Part shown: positions 7,696-17,066 of the stretch, piece by piece
Position numbering within the stretch: the first letter of the stretch is position 1
Layout: every line of letters begins with the position of its first letter
From: Chloroflexi bacterium UBA4736
GTDB taxonomy: Bacteria > Chloroflexota > Dormibacteria > Dormibacterales > Dormibacteraceae
DNA length: 64,000 nucleotides
Assembly: GCA_002404015.1 (NCBI GenBank)
Contig: DHIW01000004.1
Coordinates: forward strand, 1,575-65,574
Direction of reading: 5' to 3'
Made by a program: the position numbers and the translations under genes
Notes under the pieces: generated by a model
The model's input: only the letters and a program-made list of their open reading frames with translations
The model's database searches: none
What the model was told of the DNA's origin: nothing

Positions 7696-8943
7696 CTAGG
7701 CGGTCCCGGCCGCCGGGATCGTGTAGTCGGGCGCCACGCGGGCGGGTGCTCGCCGCTTCAGGGCCGCCTCGATCGCGGGGGCCAGGCGGTCGCGCTTCGC
7801 CTGTTCCCGCTCCTCGCGCCCCTCGGCGAACTCCGGCATGACCTCCCTTGCGAACAGCTCCATCGACTCGCAGATGTGCTCGTGCCGGTTGCGGCCGGAC
7901 TGGCTCACGAACATCACCTGGTCCACGCCCGCGGCCTGGTAGCCGCGCAGGAAGCGCCGGATCTGCTCCGGGGTGCCGATCGCGCCCCGCAGCGAGCCGA
8001 GGGCCTGCTCCATCAGCCTGGCAGCCAGCTCGACGCCCTCCTGGGCGGCGATGTCGCGGTCGAAGCCGAGCTCGGACCGCCGCTCCTGGAATTCCTCCCA
8101 GAGGTTCGTCAGGCCGGGCCTGTGCTGGCCGTACACGTAGTAGTGGCCGAGCGAGTACCCGAAGAAATGGCCGCCGTCCAGCCCCCGCTCGATCGCGGTC
8201 GACTCGTCCTCGTGGCACATGAAAGGCGAGGTCACGGCGACGTGGGGGTTGACGGCGAAGCCGGCGGCCACGCACTCGTCCGAGCAGAGGGTGGCGTAGT
8301 AGTCGTCGACGAACTCCTTGGCGGCCGGCGGCTCGACGAAAGAGAAGGAGAGGGCGCCGAGGCCGTGGGCGGCCGCCATGTGGATGGTCTCCCGCCGGCT
8401 GCACGCGACCCAGAGCGGCGGGTGGGGCTTCTGGAGCGGCTTGGGCACCACGTTGCGGGGCGGCATCTTCAGGTACTCACCGTCGTAGCCGGCGAAAGGC
8501 TCCTCCACGAGCATGCGCGTGACCGCGTCGAGCGCCTCCTCCCACTGCGCCCGCTTGGTCTGGCGATCGACCAGGAAGCCACCGAGCTCGGCCTCGGAGG
8601 AGGCCTCCCCCGTGCCGAAGTCGACGCGGCCGTCCGAGACCAGGTCCAGCGTGGCGATCCGCTCGGCGATCCGGGCCGTGTGGTTGAAGTTGAGCGGCAG
8701 CTGAACGATGCCGTGACCGAGCCGGATCCGTTTGGTGCGCTGGGAGACGGCGCCGAGGAACACCTCGGGCGCCGAGGAGTGGCTGTACTCCTCGAGGAAG
8801 TGGTGCTCGACCTCCCACACGTAATCGAAGCCGAGGCGATCGGCGAGCTCGATCTGCTCCAGCGCGTCCTTCAGCAGCCGGTGCTCCGAATCCGGCTCCC
8901 AGGGGCGGGGCAGCTGGTGCTCGTAGAAGATGCCGAAGCGCAT
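7696..8943 (-). CDS. LLM-class flavin-dependent oxidoreductase (luciferase-like)
   Basis: A 415-residue TIM-barrel monooxygenase of the bacterial luciferase/F420-dependent superfamily. The N-terminus [15 protein letters not shown] is typical for the alkanal-monooxygenase-like subgroup. [18 protein letters not shown] and [35 protein letters not shown] are the conserved barrel motifs. The start at 8943 is chosen because an upstream GTG at 9000 adds non-conserved residues. The cofactor (FMN or F420) and substrate cannot be named. It is divergent from guaA. Confidence 0.85.
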   Translation of the reverse strand: MRFGIFYEHQLPRPWEPDSEHRLLKDALEQIELADRLGFDYVWEVEHHFLEEYSHSSAPEVFLGAVSQRTKRIRLGHGIVQLPLNFNHTARIAERIATLDLVSDGRVDFGTGEASSEAELGGFLVDRQTKRAQWEEALDAVTRMLVEEPFAGYDGEYLKMPPRNVVPKPLQKPHPPLWVACSRRETIHMAAAHGLGALSFSFVEPPAAKEFVDDYYATLCSDECVAAGFAVNPHVAVTSPFMCHEDESTAIERGLDGGHFFGYSLGHYYVYGQHRPGLTNLWEEFQERRSELGFDRDIAAQEGVELAARLMEQALGSLRGAIGTPEQIRRFLRGYQAAGVDQVMFVSQSGRNRHEHICESMELFAREVMPEFAEGREEREQAKRDRLAPAIEAALKRRAPARVAPDYTIPAAGTA

Positions 8944-9041
8944 GGCGACAGGGTAAGGCGAGCCGATATACTTGCCGGCAACCCGCCTCACCTGGAGCAC
9001 GCATACCTATCGCATCGATCCCTACGGCCGCTCCCCCGACG

Positions 9042-10580
9042 TTGCGCCAGACCGTGCTCGTCCTCGACTTCGGCTCCCAGTACTCCCAGCTCATCGCGCG
9101 CCGCGTCCGCGAGGCCCAGGTCTACTGCGAGCTGGTGCCGGGTACCACACCCTGGAGCGAGCTCGAGGCGCGCAACCCGGCCGGCCTGATCCTCTCCGGT
9201 GGCCCCGCCAGCGTCTACGAGGAAGGCGCACCCCAGATCGACCCCGCCGCGCTCCGCTCCGGTGTCCCCATCCTGGGCATCTGCTACGGCATGCAGCTCA
9301 TCGCCCACCATCTCGGCGGCGAGGTGGCGCCGGTTGGAGCCAGCGAGTTCGGTCCGGCGCTACTCGCGGTCAACGACCCGAGCCGCTTGTTCGAGGGACT
9401 GCCCAGCGAGCTGCCGGTCTGGATGAGCCACGGCGACAACGTGCTGAAGCTGCCGCACGGCTTCCGCTCGCTCGCCTCCACCCAGAACTCGCCCCTGGCC
9501 GCCATAACGGACGACCGCTCCATCCTGGCGATCCAGTTCCACCCCGAGGTCCACCACACGCCCCAGGGCCGCGACATCCTGCGCAATTTCCTCTACCGGA
9601 TCTGCGGCTGCAGCGCGACCTGGACCGCCGGCTCCTTCATCGCCGAGGCGGTCGAGCAGATCCGCCAGGCGGTGGGCCGCGGCCGCGTCATCTGCGCCCT
9701 CTCCGGAGGGGTGGACAGCGCGGTGGCGGCGACCCTCGTCCAGCGGGCCATCGGCGGCCGGCTGACCTGCGTCTTCGTCAACAACGGCCTGCTCCGCCGC
9801 GACGAGGCTGAGCGGGTGCTGGAGGTGGCGCATGGGAACCTGGACCTCAACCTGCGCTACGTGGACGCCAGCGACCGGTTCCTGGACGCCCTGGCCGGCG
9901 TCGTGGAGCCGGAGGAGAAGCGGCGGATAGTGGGCCGCGAGTTCATCAACGTCTTCGAGGCGGAGGCCAAGGAGCTGGGCGATATCGACTTCCTGGCCCA
10001 GGGCACGCTTTACCCGGACGTGATCGAGTCGACGGCCGCCGACACTGGCGCCAGCGCGGTCAAGATCAAGACCCACCACAACGTGGGCGGCCTGCCTCCC
10101 GGCCTGCGCTTCAAGCTGATCGAGCCGCTTCGCTACCTCTTCAAGGACGAGGTGCGGGCCGTGGGGATGGAGCTGGGGATGCCCGAGGACATGGTCCACC
10201 GGCAGCCCTTCCCGGGCCCCGGGCTGGCCATCCGCTGCCTGGGCGAGGTGACGGCCGAGCGGCTGGAGATCCTGCGCAACGCCGACTGGGTGGTGGTGGA
10301 CGAGATCAAGAAGAACGGGCTCTACCGCCAGGTGTGGCAGTCGTTCGCGGTGCTGACGCCGCTCCAGACGGTCGGGGTGCAGGGCGACTACCGCACGTAC
10401 GCCAACGTCGTGGCCGTGCGTGTCGTCACCTCCGAGGACGCGATGACGGCGGACTGGGCGCGGCTGCCCTACGAGGTGCTGGCGAAGATCTCCAACCGCA
10501 TCGGCAACGAGGTCAAGGGCGTCAACCGCGTCGTCTTCGACATCACCTCCAAGCCGCCCGGCACAATCGAGTGGGAATGA
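9042..10580 (+). CDS. guaA: GMP synthase (glutamine-hydrolysing)
   Basis: Converts XMP, ATP and glutamine to GMP. An N-terminal class I glutamine amidotransferase carries the nucleophile in GICYGMQ and the partner histidine in [11 protein letters not shown]. Next comes an ATP pyrophosphatase domain with the SGGVDSAV P-loop, then the C-terminal dimerisation domain ending GTIEWE. It has 512 residues from a TTG at 9042; a GTG at 9054 is equally possible. Single-chain form. It opens the purine block but is separated from purD by repeat copy C. Confidence 0.96.
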   Translation: MRQTVLVLDFGSQYSQLIARRVREAQVYCELVPGTTPWSELEARNPAGLILSGGPASVYEEGAPQIDPAALRSGVPILGICYGMQLIAHHLGGEVAPVGASEFGPALLAVNDPSRLFEGLPSELPVWMSHGDNVLKLPHGFRSLASTQNSPLAAITDDRSILAIQFHPEVHHTPQGRDILRNFLYRICGCSATWTAGSFIAEAVEQIRQAVGRGRVICALSGGVDSAVAATLVQRAIGGRLTCVFVNNGLLRRDEAERVLEVAHGNLDLNLRYVDASDRFLDALAGVVEPEEKRRIVGREFINVFEAEAKELGDIDFLAQGTLYPDVIESTAADTGASAVKIKTHHNVGGLPPGLRFKLIEPLRYLFKDEVRAVGMELGMPEDMVHRQPFPGPGLAIRCLGEVTAERLEILRNADWVVVDEIKKNGLYRQVWQSFAVLTPLQTVGVQGDYRTYANVVAVRVVTSEDAMTADWARLPYEVLAKISNRIGNEVKGVNRVVFDITSKPPGTIEWE

Positions 10581-10583
10581 CGA

Positions 10584-10690
10584 CTGGGGAAGAACCTCGC
10601 GGTTCCTCCCCAGAGCCCCTACCTCCCTTGGTGTGGGCACCTTGTCTCTCTGGAATACGCGACTCAAACGGCCCGGCGGAGCCGGCACTA
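10584..10690 (-). repeat. Dispersed three-stem repeat, copy C
   Basis: Read on the minus strand. Stem 3 is the clear arm CTGGGGAAGAACC/GGTTCCTCCCCAG at 10584-10613, with one mismatch and a TCGC loop. Stem 1 (CCGGC/GCCGG near 10673-10685) is shortened by mismatches. The middle is diverged and has lost the left side of stem 2. It lies between guaA and purD, antisense to both. Confidence 0.8.
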
Positions 10691-10717
10691 CGCACCACGC
10701 TCTTCTACTTTTTCTGA

Positions 10718-11989
10718 GTGAAGGTTCTTGTCGTCGGGTCTGGGGCCCGGGAGCATGCTTTGGCTTGGAAGTGCATGCAGTCGGAGCTCACTGAGCTTGT
10801 CTTCTGCGCGCCTGGCAACGGCGGGACCGGGGGCATGGCCCGCAACGTGGACATCGCGGCCGACGACGTGGCCGGCATCGTGAACTTCGCCAAGAAGGAG
10901 AGGCTGGGCCTGGTGGTCCTCGGCCCCGAGTCGGCGGTCGCCGCCGGTGTGGGGGACGCGCTGAGGCACGCGGGCTTCCCCGTCTTCGGCCCTGACCGGG
11001 CGGCCGGCCGGGTCGAGACCAGCAAGGCGTTCGCCAAGGAGCTGATGCGCGGGGCCGGTATCCCCACCGCCGACTACGAGGTCTTCACGGACGCCGACGC
11101 CGCGAAGCTCTGGGCGCACGACCGCGAGGGCCGCGTCGCCGTGAAGGCCGACGGCCTGGCGATGGGCAAGGGAGTCCTGGTCTGCGGCAGCGTCGAGGAG
11201 GCGGACAGGGCGATCGACTCGATGCTGGTCCAGCGCAGCTTCGGCAGGGCCGGGAGCACGGTGGTGCTGGAGGAGCGGATGGAGGGCCCGGAGCTCTCCG
11301 TGTTCGGCCTGACCGACGGCAAGACGGTAGTCCCGCTCGCCGCCGCCCGCGACTACAAGCGGGCGCTGGAGGGCGACGAGGGCCCCAACACGGGCGGCAT
11401 GGGCGCCTACTCGCCACCTCCGGATGGTGGCGAAGAGGTTGTCGAGGAGGCGGTCAGGACCGTGCTCCAACCGGCCGTCACGGCGCTGGCGGCGCAGGGC
11501 CTGGAGTACCGGGGCGTGCTCTACGCCGGCCTCATGTTGACCCCTTCCGGCATGCGCGCCGTCGAGTTCAACGCCCGCTTCGGCGACCCGGAGGCGCAGG
11601 TCGTGCTGCCTCGCCTCGAGTCGGACCTGGTAGCACTCATGCTCACCTGCGCCCGCGGCGACCTGGCGTCCTTTCCGCGTCCGCGCTGGAGCTCGCGGGC
11701 GGCGGTGGGCATCGTCGTGGTCTCAGGCGGATACCCCGACAGCTACGAGACCGGCATGGTTCTCGAGGGCCTGACCAACATCCCCGGCGGCGTCATCATC
11801 TTTCACGCCGCCACCCGCTACGTCCCGCTGAGCGGCCTGGTGACCTCCGGCGGGCGAGTGCTCACCGCGGTCGGCCTGGGCGACGATGTGGCCGAAGCCC
11901 GCCTCGCGGCGCTCTCGGGAGCGGTGCGGGTACGATTTCCGGGGGCTTTTTACAGAACGGACATTGCGCAGGAGGCTGTCGGGGGATGA
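10718..11989 (+). CDS. purD: Phosphoribosylamine-glycine ligase (GAR synthetase)
   Basis: Second step of purine synthesis: joins glycine to phosphoribosylamine with ATP. It has 423 residues. The N-terminal VLVVGSGAREHALAWK motif is present, and the ATP-grasp core is seen in KADGLAMGKGV, GPNTGGMGAYSP and VEFNARFGDPEAQ. The GTG at 10718 gives the expected MKVLVVGSG N-terminus. Monofunctional form. It is followed after 40 bases by purE. Confidence 0.96.
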   Translation: MKVLVVGSGAREHALAWKCMQSELTELVFCAPGNGGTGGMARNVDIAADDVAGIVNFAKKERLGLVVLGPESAVAAGVGDALRHAGFPVFGPDRAAGRVETSKAFAKELMRGAGIPTADYEVFTDADAAKLWAHDREGRVAVKADGLAMGKGVLVCGSVEEADRAIDSMLVQRSFGRAGSTVVLEERMEGPELSVFGLTDGKTVVPLAAARDYKRALEGDEGPNTGGMGAYSPPPDGGEEVVEEAVRTVLQPAVTALAAQGLEYRGVLYAGLMLTPSGMRAVEFNARFGDPEAQVVLPRLESDLVALMLTCARGDLASFPRPRWSSRAAVGIVVVSGGYPDSYETGMVLEGLTNIPGGVIIFHAATRYVPLSGLVTSGGRVLTAVGLGDDVAEARLAALSGAVRVRFPGAFYRTDIAQEAVGG

Positions 11990-12029
11990 AGCGGGCGGGT
12001 CCCTTTCGGCCTCCTTTAGGAGGCGGTGA

Positions 12030-12491
12030 TTGGGCGCGGTCGTTGGGGTGATATTGGGGTCGAAGTCCGACCTCCCGTTGATGGAGAGTTGCTTGAAGCA
12101 GCTGGAGGACTTCGGCATCGCGAGCGAGCTCAAGATCTGCTCCGCCCACCGCGACCCGCAGGGCGTGATGGAGTGGGCCTCGAGCGCCCGCGAGCGCGGC
12201 TTGAAGGTCGTCATCGCGGCAGCCGGCGGCGCCGCGCATCTCCCCGGGGTGGTGGCGGCCTGGACGGATCTCCCGGTGGTCGGCGTCCCCATCCCCACCC
12301 AGCACCTGGGCGGCGTGGACTCCCTCTACTCCATCGTCCAGATGCCGGCGGGCATCCCGGTGGCGACCATGGCGATCGGGGAGGCCGGCGCCAAGAATGC
12401 GGCCTGGTTCGCGGCCCGGGTCCTGGCCCTCACGGACGCCGAGCTGGCTGACGTCCACACTGAGAAGCGGAAGGCGCTCGCCAATCGCTAA
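12030..12491 (+). CDS. purE: 5-(carboxyamino)imidazole ribonucleotide mutase / AIR carboxylase
   Basis: A 153-residue cytoplasmic enzyme forming CAIR. GSKSDLPLM, SAHRDPQ and GGAAHLPGVVA are the substrate-binding and catalytic motifs; the histidines in SAHR and AAHLP are present. The start is a TTG at 12030 with an ideal AGGAGG six bases upstream; that AGGAGG is also the right arm of a small CCTCCTTTAGGAGG inverted repeat. No purK lies in this window, so whether it uses N5-CAIR (class I) or CO2 directly (class II) is open. Its 3' end overlaps the carboxylase gene that follows. Confidence 0.94.
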   Translation: MGAVVGVILGSKSDLPLMESCLKQLEDFGIASELKICSAHRDPQGVMEWASSARERGLKVVIAAAGGAAHLPGVVAAWTDLPVVGVPIPTQHLGGVDSLYSIVQMPAGIPVATMAIGEAGAKNAAWFAARVLALTDAELADVHTEKRKALANR

Positions 12492-14286
12492 GAAGAAGGG
12501 GCCCAGGCTCCGGCTGACGGACACCACGTTTCGGGACGGCAACCAGTCGCTGCTGGGCGGCCACCTGCGCGGCGACGAGATCTACCCCATCGCGAAGAAG
12601 ATGGACTCCATCGGCTTCTACAGCCTCGAGGCCTTCGGCGGCGCCACCTTCCAGACCTACCTGGAGCTCGGCGAGGACCCCTGGGACTACCTCCGCAGGC
12701 TGCAGAAGGCGACCCCCAACACGCCGATCCAGGCGTTGGTCCGAGGCCAGAACCTGGTCGGCCAGCACAACTACGCCGACGACGCCGTCGAGCTGTTCGT
12801 GCGCCACGCGGCGCGGTCGGGCGTCGACTTCTTCCGCTTCTTCGACCCCCTGAACGACCTTCGCAACATGGAGGTTGCGATCGCCGCCGCCAAGGCGGCC
12901 AAGAAGCACGTGCAGGGAGCCCTCTGCTACGCGGTCAGCCCCGCCCACAGCCTCGACCTCTGGTGCTCCCTGGCCAAGGGCCTGGCCGATCTCGGCTGCG
13001 ACGAAGTAGTGATCAAGGACACTTCGGGACTGCTGAGCCCGCAGGCCACATGGGAGCTGGTGACGGGGCTGATCGAGACGGCCAAGCTGCCGGTCGTCGT
13101 GCACTCGCACTGCTCCAGCGGCATGGCGCCGATGGCTTACATGGCCGCCATCGAGGCAGGCGCCTCCGTGGTGGACACCGCCATGTCGCCGCTGGCCTCG
13201 GGCGCCTCCCAGCCCGCCACCGAAAGCGTGGTCGCCGCGCTGGCAGGAGGCGATTACGACACCGGGCTCGACCTGGAGCGCCTGGTCGAGATCAAGGACG
13301 ACCTGGAGCGGCTGAAAGAGCGCCACCTGCACGAGGTCTCGGCCCTGGCGGACAGGGTGGACTCCGACATCCTCCGCTACCAGATGCCGGCCGCGATGAT
13401 CCACGAGATCCACACCGAGCTCGGCAAGCACGGCGCCCTGGACCGGATGAAAGACGCCCTCGCGGAAGTGCCCCGCGTCCGCCGCGAGCTGGGCTACCCG
13501 CCGCTGGTCGCCCCGCTGCGCCACATGGTGGCGATACAGGCCGTCTACAACGTGATCGGCGGCGACCGCTATGACACGGTGACGCAGGAGCTCAAGGACT
13601 ACCTACAGGGCCTGTACGGCACGCCCCCCCAGCCCGCCGACAGCGAGCTCCGGCGCCAGGTCCTCGGCCGCGAGGAACCGATCACGGTCCGGCCCGCGGA
13701 CCTGCTCGAGCCCGAGGTGGCCGCGGCCAAGGCGGATCTCAAGAAGCAGGGCTTCGCCACCGGCGACGACGCCCTCCTCAGCTACCTGCTGTTCCCGGCG
13801 CTCGCCACCAGGCTCTTCAAGGGCGAGGTCAAGCCCACCCGGGCATCCAGTGACGGCGAGCGGGCGGCCCAGCCGGAGAAGAAGGAGGAGCCGGCGGGGG
13901 AGGCCCCGGCCCCCGAGCCCGAGCCCGAGCCCGCGGCGGCGGCCCAGACCGCCGAGTTCGAGGTCGAGGTGGAGGGCGAGGTGTTCAAAGTCCGGGTCAC
14001 CGGCGCCGGCACCATCCAGGTCGCGGGCGGCGGCGGCGGGGCAGCGCCGGCGGCGGCGCCCAAGAAGCCCGCCCAGGGCGCTGTCGTGGCGCCCATGCAG
14101 GGGCTGATCGTGAAGCTGCCGGTGAAGGTCGGGGACGATGTGAAGCTGGGCGACGTGGTGGCGGTGCTGGAGGCGATGAAGATGCAGAACGACATCGTCA
14201 GCACCAGCCCCGGCAAGGTGGTCGAGATCTACGTCAAGGAGGGCGAGGTGGTGAAGCCGAACCAGCCCATCCTGGCCGTGGCGTGA
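12484..14286 (+). CDS. pycB: Pyruvate carboxylase subunit B / oxaloacetate decarboxylase alpha-type carboxyltransferase with biotin carrier
   Basis: About 600 residues. Residues 8-270 form an HMGL-like carboxyltransferase barrel with the metal and substrate motifs LTDTTFRDGNQS, FFRFFDPLNDLRN, VIKDTSGLL (the lysine that is carbamylated in this family) and the metal-binding VHSHCSSG. A conserved carboxylase domain follows. A long Pro/Ala/Glu linker leads to a biotinyl domain with the biotin lysine in EAMKMQND. With the next gene it would carboxylate pyruvate to oxaloacetate. The start is unusual: the natural N-terminus AKKKGPRLRL begins at an ATC (12484) inside the purE end, and the only upstream canonical start (12397) adds 29 unrelated residues. 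Confidence 0.85.
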   Translation: MAKKKGPRLRLTDTTFRDGNQSLLGGHLRGDEIYPIAKKMDSIGFYSLEAFGGATFQTYLELGEDPWDYLRRLQKATPNTPIQALVRGQNLVGQHNYADDAVELFVRHAARSGVDFFRFFDPLNDLRNMEVAIAAAKAAKKHVQGALCYAVSPAHSLDLWCSLAKGLADLGCDEVVIKDTSGLLSPQATWELVTGLIETAKLPVVVHSHCSSGMAPMAYMAAIEAGASVVDTAMSPLASGASQPATESVVAALAGGDYDTGLDLERLVEIKDDLERLKERHLHEVSALADRVDSDILRYQMPAAMIHEIHTELGKHGALDRMKDALAEVPRVRRELGYPPLVAPLRHMVAIQAVYNVIGGDRYDTVTQELKDYLQGLYGTPPQPADSELRRQVLGREEPITVRPADLLEPEVAAAKADLKKQGFATGDDALLSYLLFPALATRLFKGEVKPTRASSDGERAAQPEKKEEPAGEAPAPEPEPEPAAAAQTAEFEVEVEGEVFKVRVTGAGTIQVAGGGGGAAPAAAPKKPAQGAVVAPMQGLIVKLPVKVGDDVKLGDVVAVLEAMKMQNDIVSTSPGKVVEIYVKEGEVVKPNQPILAVA

Positions 14287-15743
14287 GGAACAAGCTCCCC
14301 AAGAAGGTCCTGGTCGCCAACCGGGGCGAGATCGCGATAAGGATCATGCGCGCGTGCCGGGAGATGGGCCTCGAAACCGCCGCGGTGTACTCCGACGCGG
14401 ACGCCGACGCGATCCATCGCCGCTATGCCGACGAGTCCCACCACATCGGCGGCGCCTCGCCCACCGAGTCCTACCTGCAGCTGGACAGGATCGTGAAGCT
14501 GGCGGCCGACATCGACGCCCAGGCCATCCACCCCGGCTACGGCTTCCTCTCCGAGCGGCCGGAGTTCCCGGAGGCCTGCGAGGCGGCGGGGATCGACTTC
14601 ATCGGGCCCCCCGCGGCCGCCATGCGGGCGATGGGCTCGAAGCTCGAAGCCAGGGCCCTGGCCGTCAAGCACGGGGTGCCCGTGACCCCGGGCAGCGGGG
14701 CCCTGGAGGACCCCCAGGAGGCGGCCCGAATCGCCCGCGAGATCGGTTTTCCCGTGATCATCAAGCCTTCCGGCGGGGGTGGCGGGATCGGCATGAAGGT
14801 GGTCGAGAAGGAGGCTGACCTGCTGCCCGCGATCGAGAGCTGCCGCAATGCGGCTCTCTCCGCGTTCGGCGACCCCACGGTGTACGTCGAGAAGTACGTG
14901 GCCCACCCCCGCCACGTGGAGATCCAGGTCATCGCGGACGCCCACGGCAACGTGGTGCACCTGGGCGAGCGCGAGTGCTCGATCCAGCGCCGGCACCAGA
15001 AGATCATGGAGGAGACCCCCTCGCCCGCCGTGACGCCGGAGATCCGGGCGCGGATGGGAGAGGCCGCCGTCAGTGCCGCCCGTGCCGCCGGCTACATCAA
15101 CGCCGGCACTGTCGAGTTCATCTTCAGCCGGGGCGACTTCTACTTCCTGGAGGTCAATGCCCGCCTCCAGGTCGAGCATCCGATCACCGAGGCGGTCACC
15201 GGCATCGACCTCGTGAAGGAGCAGATCCGGGTGTCGTCGGGGCTGCCGCTCTCCTTCTCCCAGGCCGACGTGACCTGGACCGGGCACGCCATCGAGATGC
15301 GCATCAACGCCGAAGACCCGGCCCGGAAGTTCATCCCCAACCCGCGCCGGATCACGCGCTGGGTGACCCCGGGCGGCCCCGGGGTTCGGGTGGACAGCGG
15401 CTACGGCCCCGGCTCCGAGGTGCCGCCCAACTACGACTCGCTGGTCGCCAAGCTGATCGTGCACGGGGCCGACCGGGCGGAGGCGATCGCCCGCGCCCGG
15501 CGGGCGCTGCGCGAGTTCGTGCTGGCCGGCCCGGCGACGACCATCCCCTACCACCAGGCGATCCTGGAAAGCGCCGACTTCAAAGCGGGCAAGCTCACGA
15601 CCCGGTTCATCGAGGACCACCCGGAGCTGGTCGAAGACATGAAGAGGTTCCTGGGCGAGACCTCGCCCATGGACTACGGCGCCGACCCCCGCCACGTGGC
15701 CGCCGCCGCCGCCGCGGTGGCGGCGGTAGTTCGCAACGGCTGA
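14283..15743 (+). CDS. Biotin carboxylase subunit (pyruvate or acyl-CoA carboxylase)
   Basis: A 486-residue ATP-grasp enzyme that carboxylates the biotin of a carrier protein. Motifs: KVLVANRGEIAIRIMRACRE, KPSGGGGGIGMKVV (glycine-rich ATP loop), GERECSIQRRHQKIMEE and FLEVNARLQVEH. It overlaps the carboxyltransferase/biotin gene by four bases (GTGA), so the two subunits are coupled. The split arrangement matches archaeal and some bacterial pyruvate carboxylases (PycA/PycB), but AccC-type use by another carboxylase cannot be excluded. Confidence 0.9.
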   Translation: MRNKLPKKVLVANRGEIAIRIMRACREMGLETAAVYSDADADAIHRRYADESHHIGGASPTESYLQLDRIVKLAADIDAQAIHPGYGFLSERPEFPEACEAAGIDFIGPPAAAMRAMGSKLEARALAVKHGVPVTPGSGALEDPQEAARIAREIGFPVIIKPSGGGGGIGMKVVEKEADLLPAIESCRNAALSAFGDPTVYVEKYVAHPRHVEIQVIADAHGNVVHLGERECSIQRRHQKIMEETPSPAVTPEIRARMGEAAVSAARAAGYINAGTVEFIFSRGDFYFLEVNARLQVEHPITEAVTGIDLVKEQIRVSSGLPLSFSQADVTWTGHAIEMRINAEDPARKFIPNPRRITRWVTPGGPGVRVDSGYGPGSEVPPNYDSLVAKLIVHGADRAEAIARARRALREFVLAGPATTIPYHQAILESADFKAGKLTTRFIEDHPELVEDMKRFLGETSPMDYGADPRHVAAAAAAVAAVVRNG

Positions 15744-15750
15744 GCCGCGG

Positions 15751-16497
15751 GTGATCGTCAGCGACCGTCTGGGCAGCCTGCGGCTGCTGAAGATCGACCG
15801 GCCGGAGAAGCGAAATGCCCTGACGCCCGGCCTGATCCAGGCCCTGCGCGATGGCATCCGGGCCGCGGCCGCCGACCCCGAGGTTTCGGGCGTGGTCATC
15901 GCCGGCGAGGGCCCCGCCTTCTGCTCGGGCGTCGACCTAGGCGAGTTCGCGACCGGCGACCGCCGCAGCGTGCGGGCGCTCATCGAGCTGCTCGCCGAGC
16001 TCTGCGGCGCGGCGCGGCGCTCGCCCAAGCCGGTGGCCGCGGCGGTGCAGGGCGCCTGCATCGGGGGGGCCTTCGAGCTGGCGCTCGCCTGCGACTTCAG
16101 GGTGGCCAGCCCCGACGCCCGCTTCGGCCTCCCCGAGGTCCTGATCGGGATCCCGTCCGTGATCGACGCCGCCCTGCTCGAGCGCTACGTGGGGCTGGGA
16201 CGGGCTCGCGAGATGATCTTGACCGGGCGGCTGATCGACGCCGGCCAGGCCCACGAGTGGGGGATCGTCAACCGCCTGGCGGAACCGGATGCCCTGGTGG
16301 CGGCCGCCGGCGAGCTCATCGCCCTGGTCAACCGCGCGACACCGGAGGCGATCCGGGTCCAGAAGGCGCTCTTCGAGGAGTGGCTGAACCTGCCCTTCCA
16401 GAGGGCGGTCGAGTCCAGCAAGGAGGCGCTGGCCGAGACTTTCGAGGGCGGCGAGCCGCAGAGGATCGCGCGCGAGCGCCTGGGAGGCAAGCAGTAG
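15751..16497 (+). CDS. Enoyl-CoA hydratase/isomerase family protein
   Basis: A 248-residue crotonase. The CoA-binding and oxyanion-hole motifs are seen in RPEKRNALT, SGVVIAGEGPAFCSGVDL and GACIGGAFELALACDFRVAS. One acidic catalytic residue is in FGLPEVLIG. The second glutamate of classical hydratases is replaced by a hydrophobic and serine-containing stretch (IPSVIDAALL), so the reaction may differ from simple hydration. It starts with GTG at 15751, seven bases after the biotin carboxylase stop, and overlaps the Nudix gene by one base. Confidence 0.82.
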   Translation: MIVSDRLGSLRLLKIDRPEKRNALTPGLIQALRDGIRAAAADPEVSGVVIAGEGPAFCSGVDLGEFATGDRRSVRALIELLAELCGAARRSPKPVAAAVQGACIGGAFELALACDFRVASPDARFGLPEVLIGIPSVIDAALLERYVGLGRAREMILTGRLIDAGQAHEWGIVNRLAEPDALVAAAGELIALVNRATPEAIRVQKALFEEWLNLPFQRAVESSKEALAETFEGGEPQRIARERLGGKQ

Positions 16498-17054
16498 TGG
16501 GCCTCGACCACGACGCCACGCCGCCGATGCGGCGCACGGCGCGCGAGGACGTGGGGCGCGCGGGCCGCCTCGTCCTCACCCGCGACCGCGTGGCCTGGCC
16601 CGGCGGCGACACCGGCGAGTTCGCGTTTGTGCGCGCCCCCGACTCGGTGTTCATGGTCCCCCTGGACGCCGCGGGCCGAACCACCCTCGTCCGGCAGTGG
16701 CGCTATCCCTGGGGCGAGTCCTCGTGGGAGGTCCCGGCCGGGACCCTCGAGGAGGGCGAGGACCCGCTCGAGGGCGCGCATCGCGAGCTGGCGGAAGAAG
16801 CCGGGCTGGAGGCCGCCGAGTGGACTCCGCTCGGTGTCGTCCATGGGTCGGCGGTGCTCGACAACCGCCAGCACCTTTTCCTGGCCCGCGGCCTGCGCCG
16901 GGTGGAGCGGACGCCGGAGGCCTACGAGCGCGACATGATCACCCGCCAGCTGCCGCTGAGAGATGCGCTGGACGAGGCGCTCAGGGGTGGCATCGCCCAT
17001 TCGGGGTCGATCGCGGCGCTGGCCCGTGCCGCCAGGTCCGCCGGCCTCCTGTAG
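16497..17054 (+). CDS. Nudix hydrolase, ADP-ribose pyrophosphatase-like
   Basis: A 185-residue protein. The Nudix box is complete at about residues 82-104: G, then E, then REL-x-EE-x-GL (TLEEGEDPLEGAHRELAEEAG). The upstream strand motif FMVPLDAAGRTTLVRQWRYPWGESSWEVPAG is characteristic of NudF-type ADP-sugar pyrophosphatases, with a Glu-Pro-Ala-Gly run. The start is the GTG at 16497 overlapping the preceding stop codon. It is probably a house-cleaning enzyme in the carboxylase/crotonase operon. Confidence 0.85.
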   Translation: MGLDHDATPPMRRTAREDVGRAGRLVLTRDRVAWPGGDTGEFAFVRAPDSVFMVPLDAAGRTTLVRQWRYPWGESSWEVPAGTLEEGEDPLEGAHRELAEEAGLEAAEWTPLGVVHGSAVLDNRQHLFLARGLRRVERTPEAYERDMITRQLPLRDALDEALRGGIAHSGSIAALARAARSAGLL

Positions 17055-17066
17055 CCGGACAGCTGG

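Noticed and set aside
14229..16061. 610-residue antisense frame over biotin carboxylase and the crotonase
   Set aside because: No recognisable domain; both plus-strand genes are intact.
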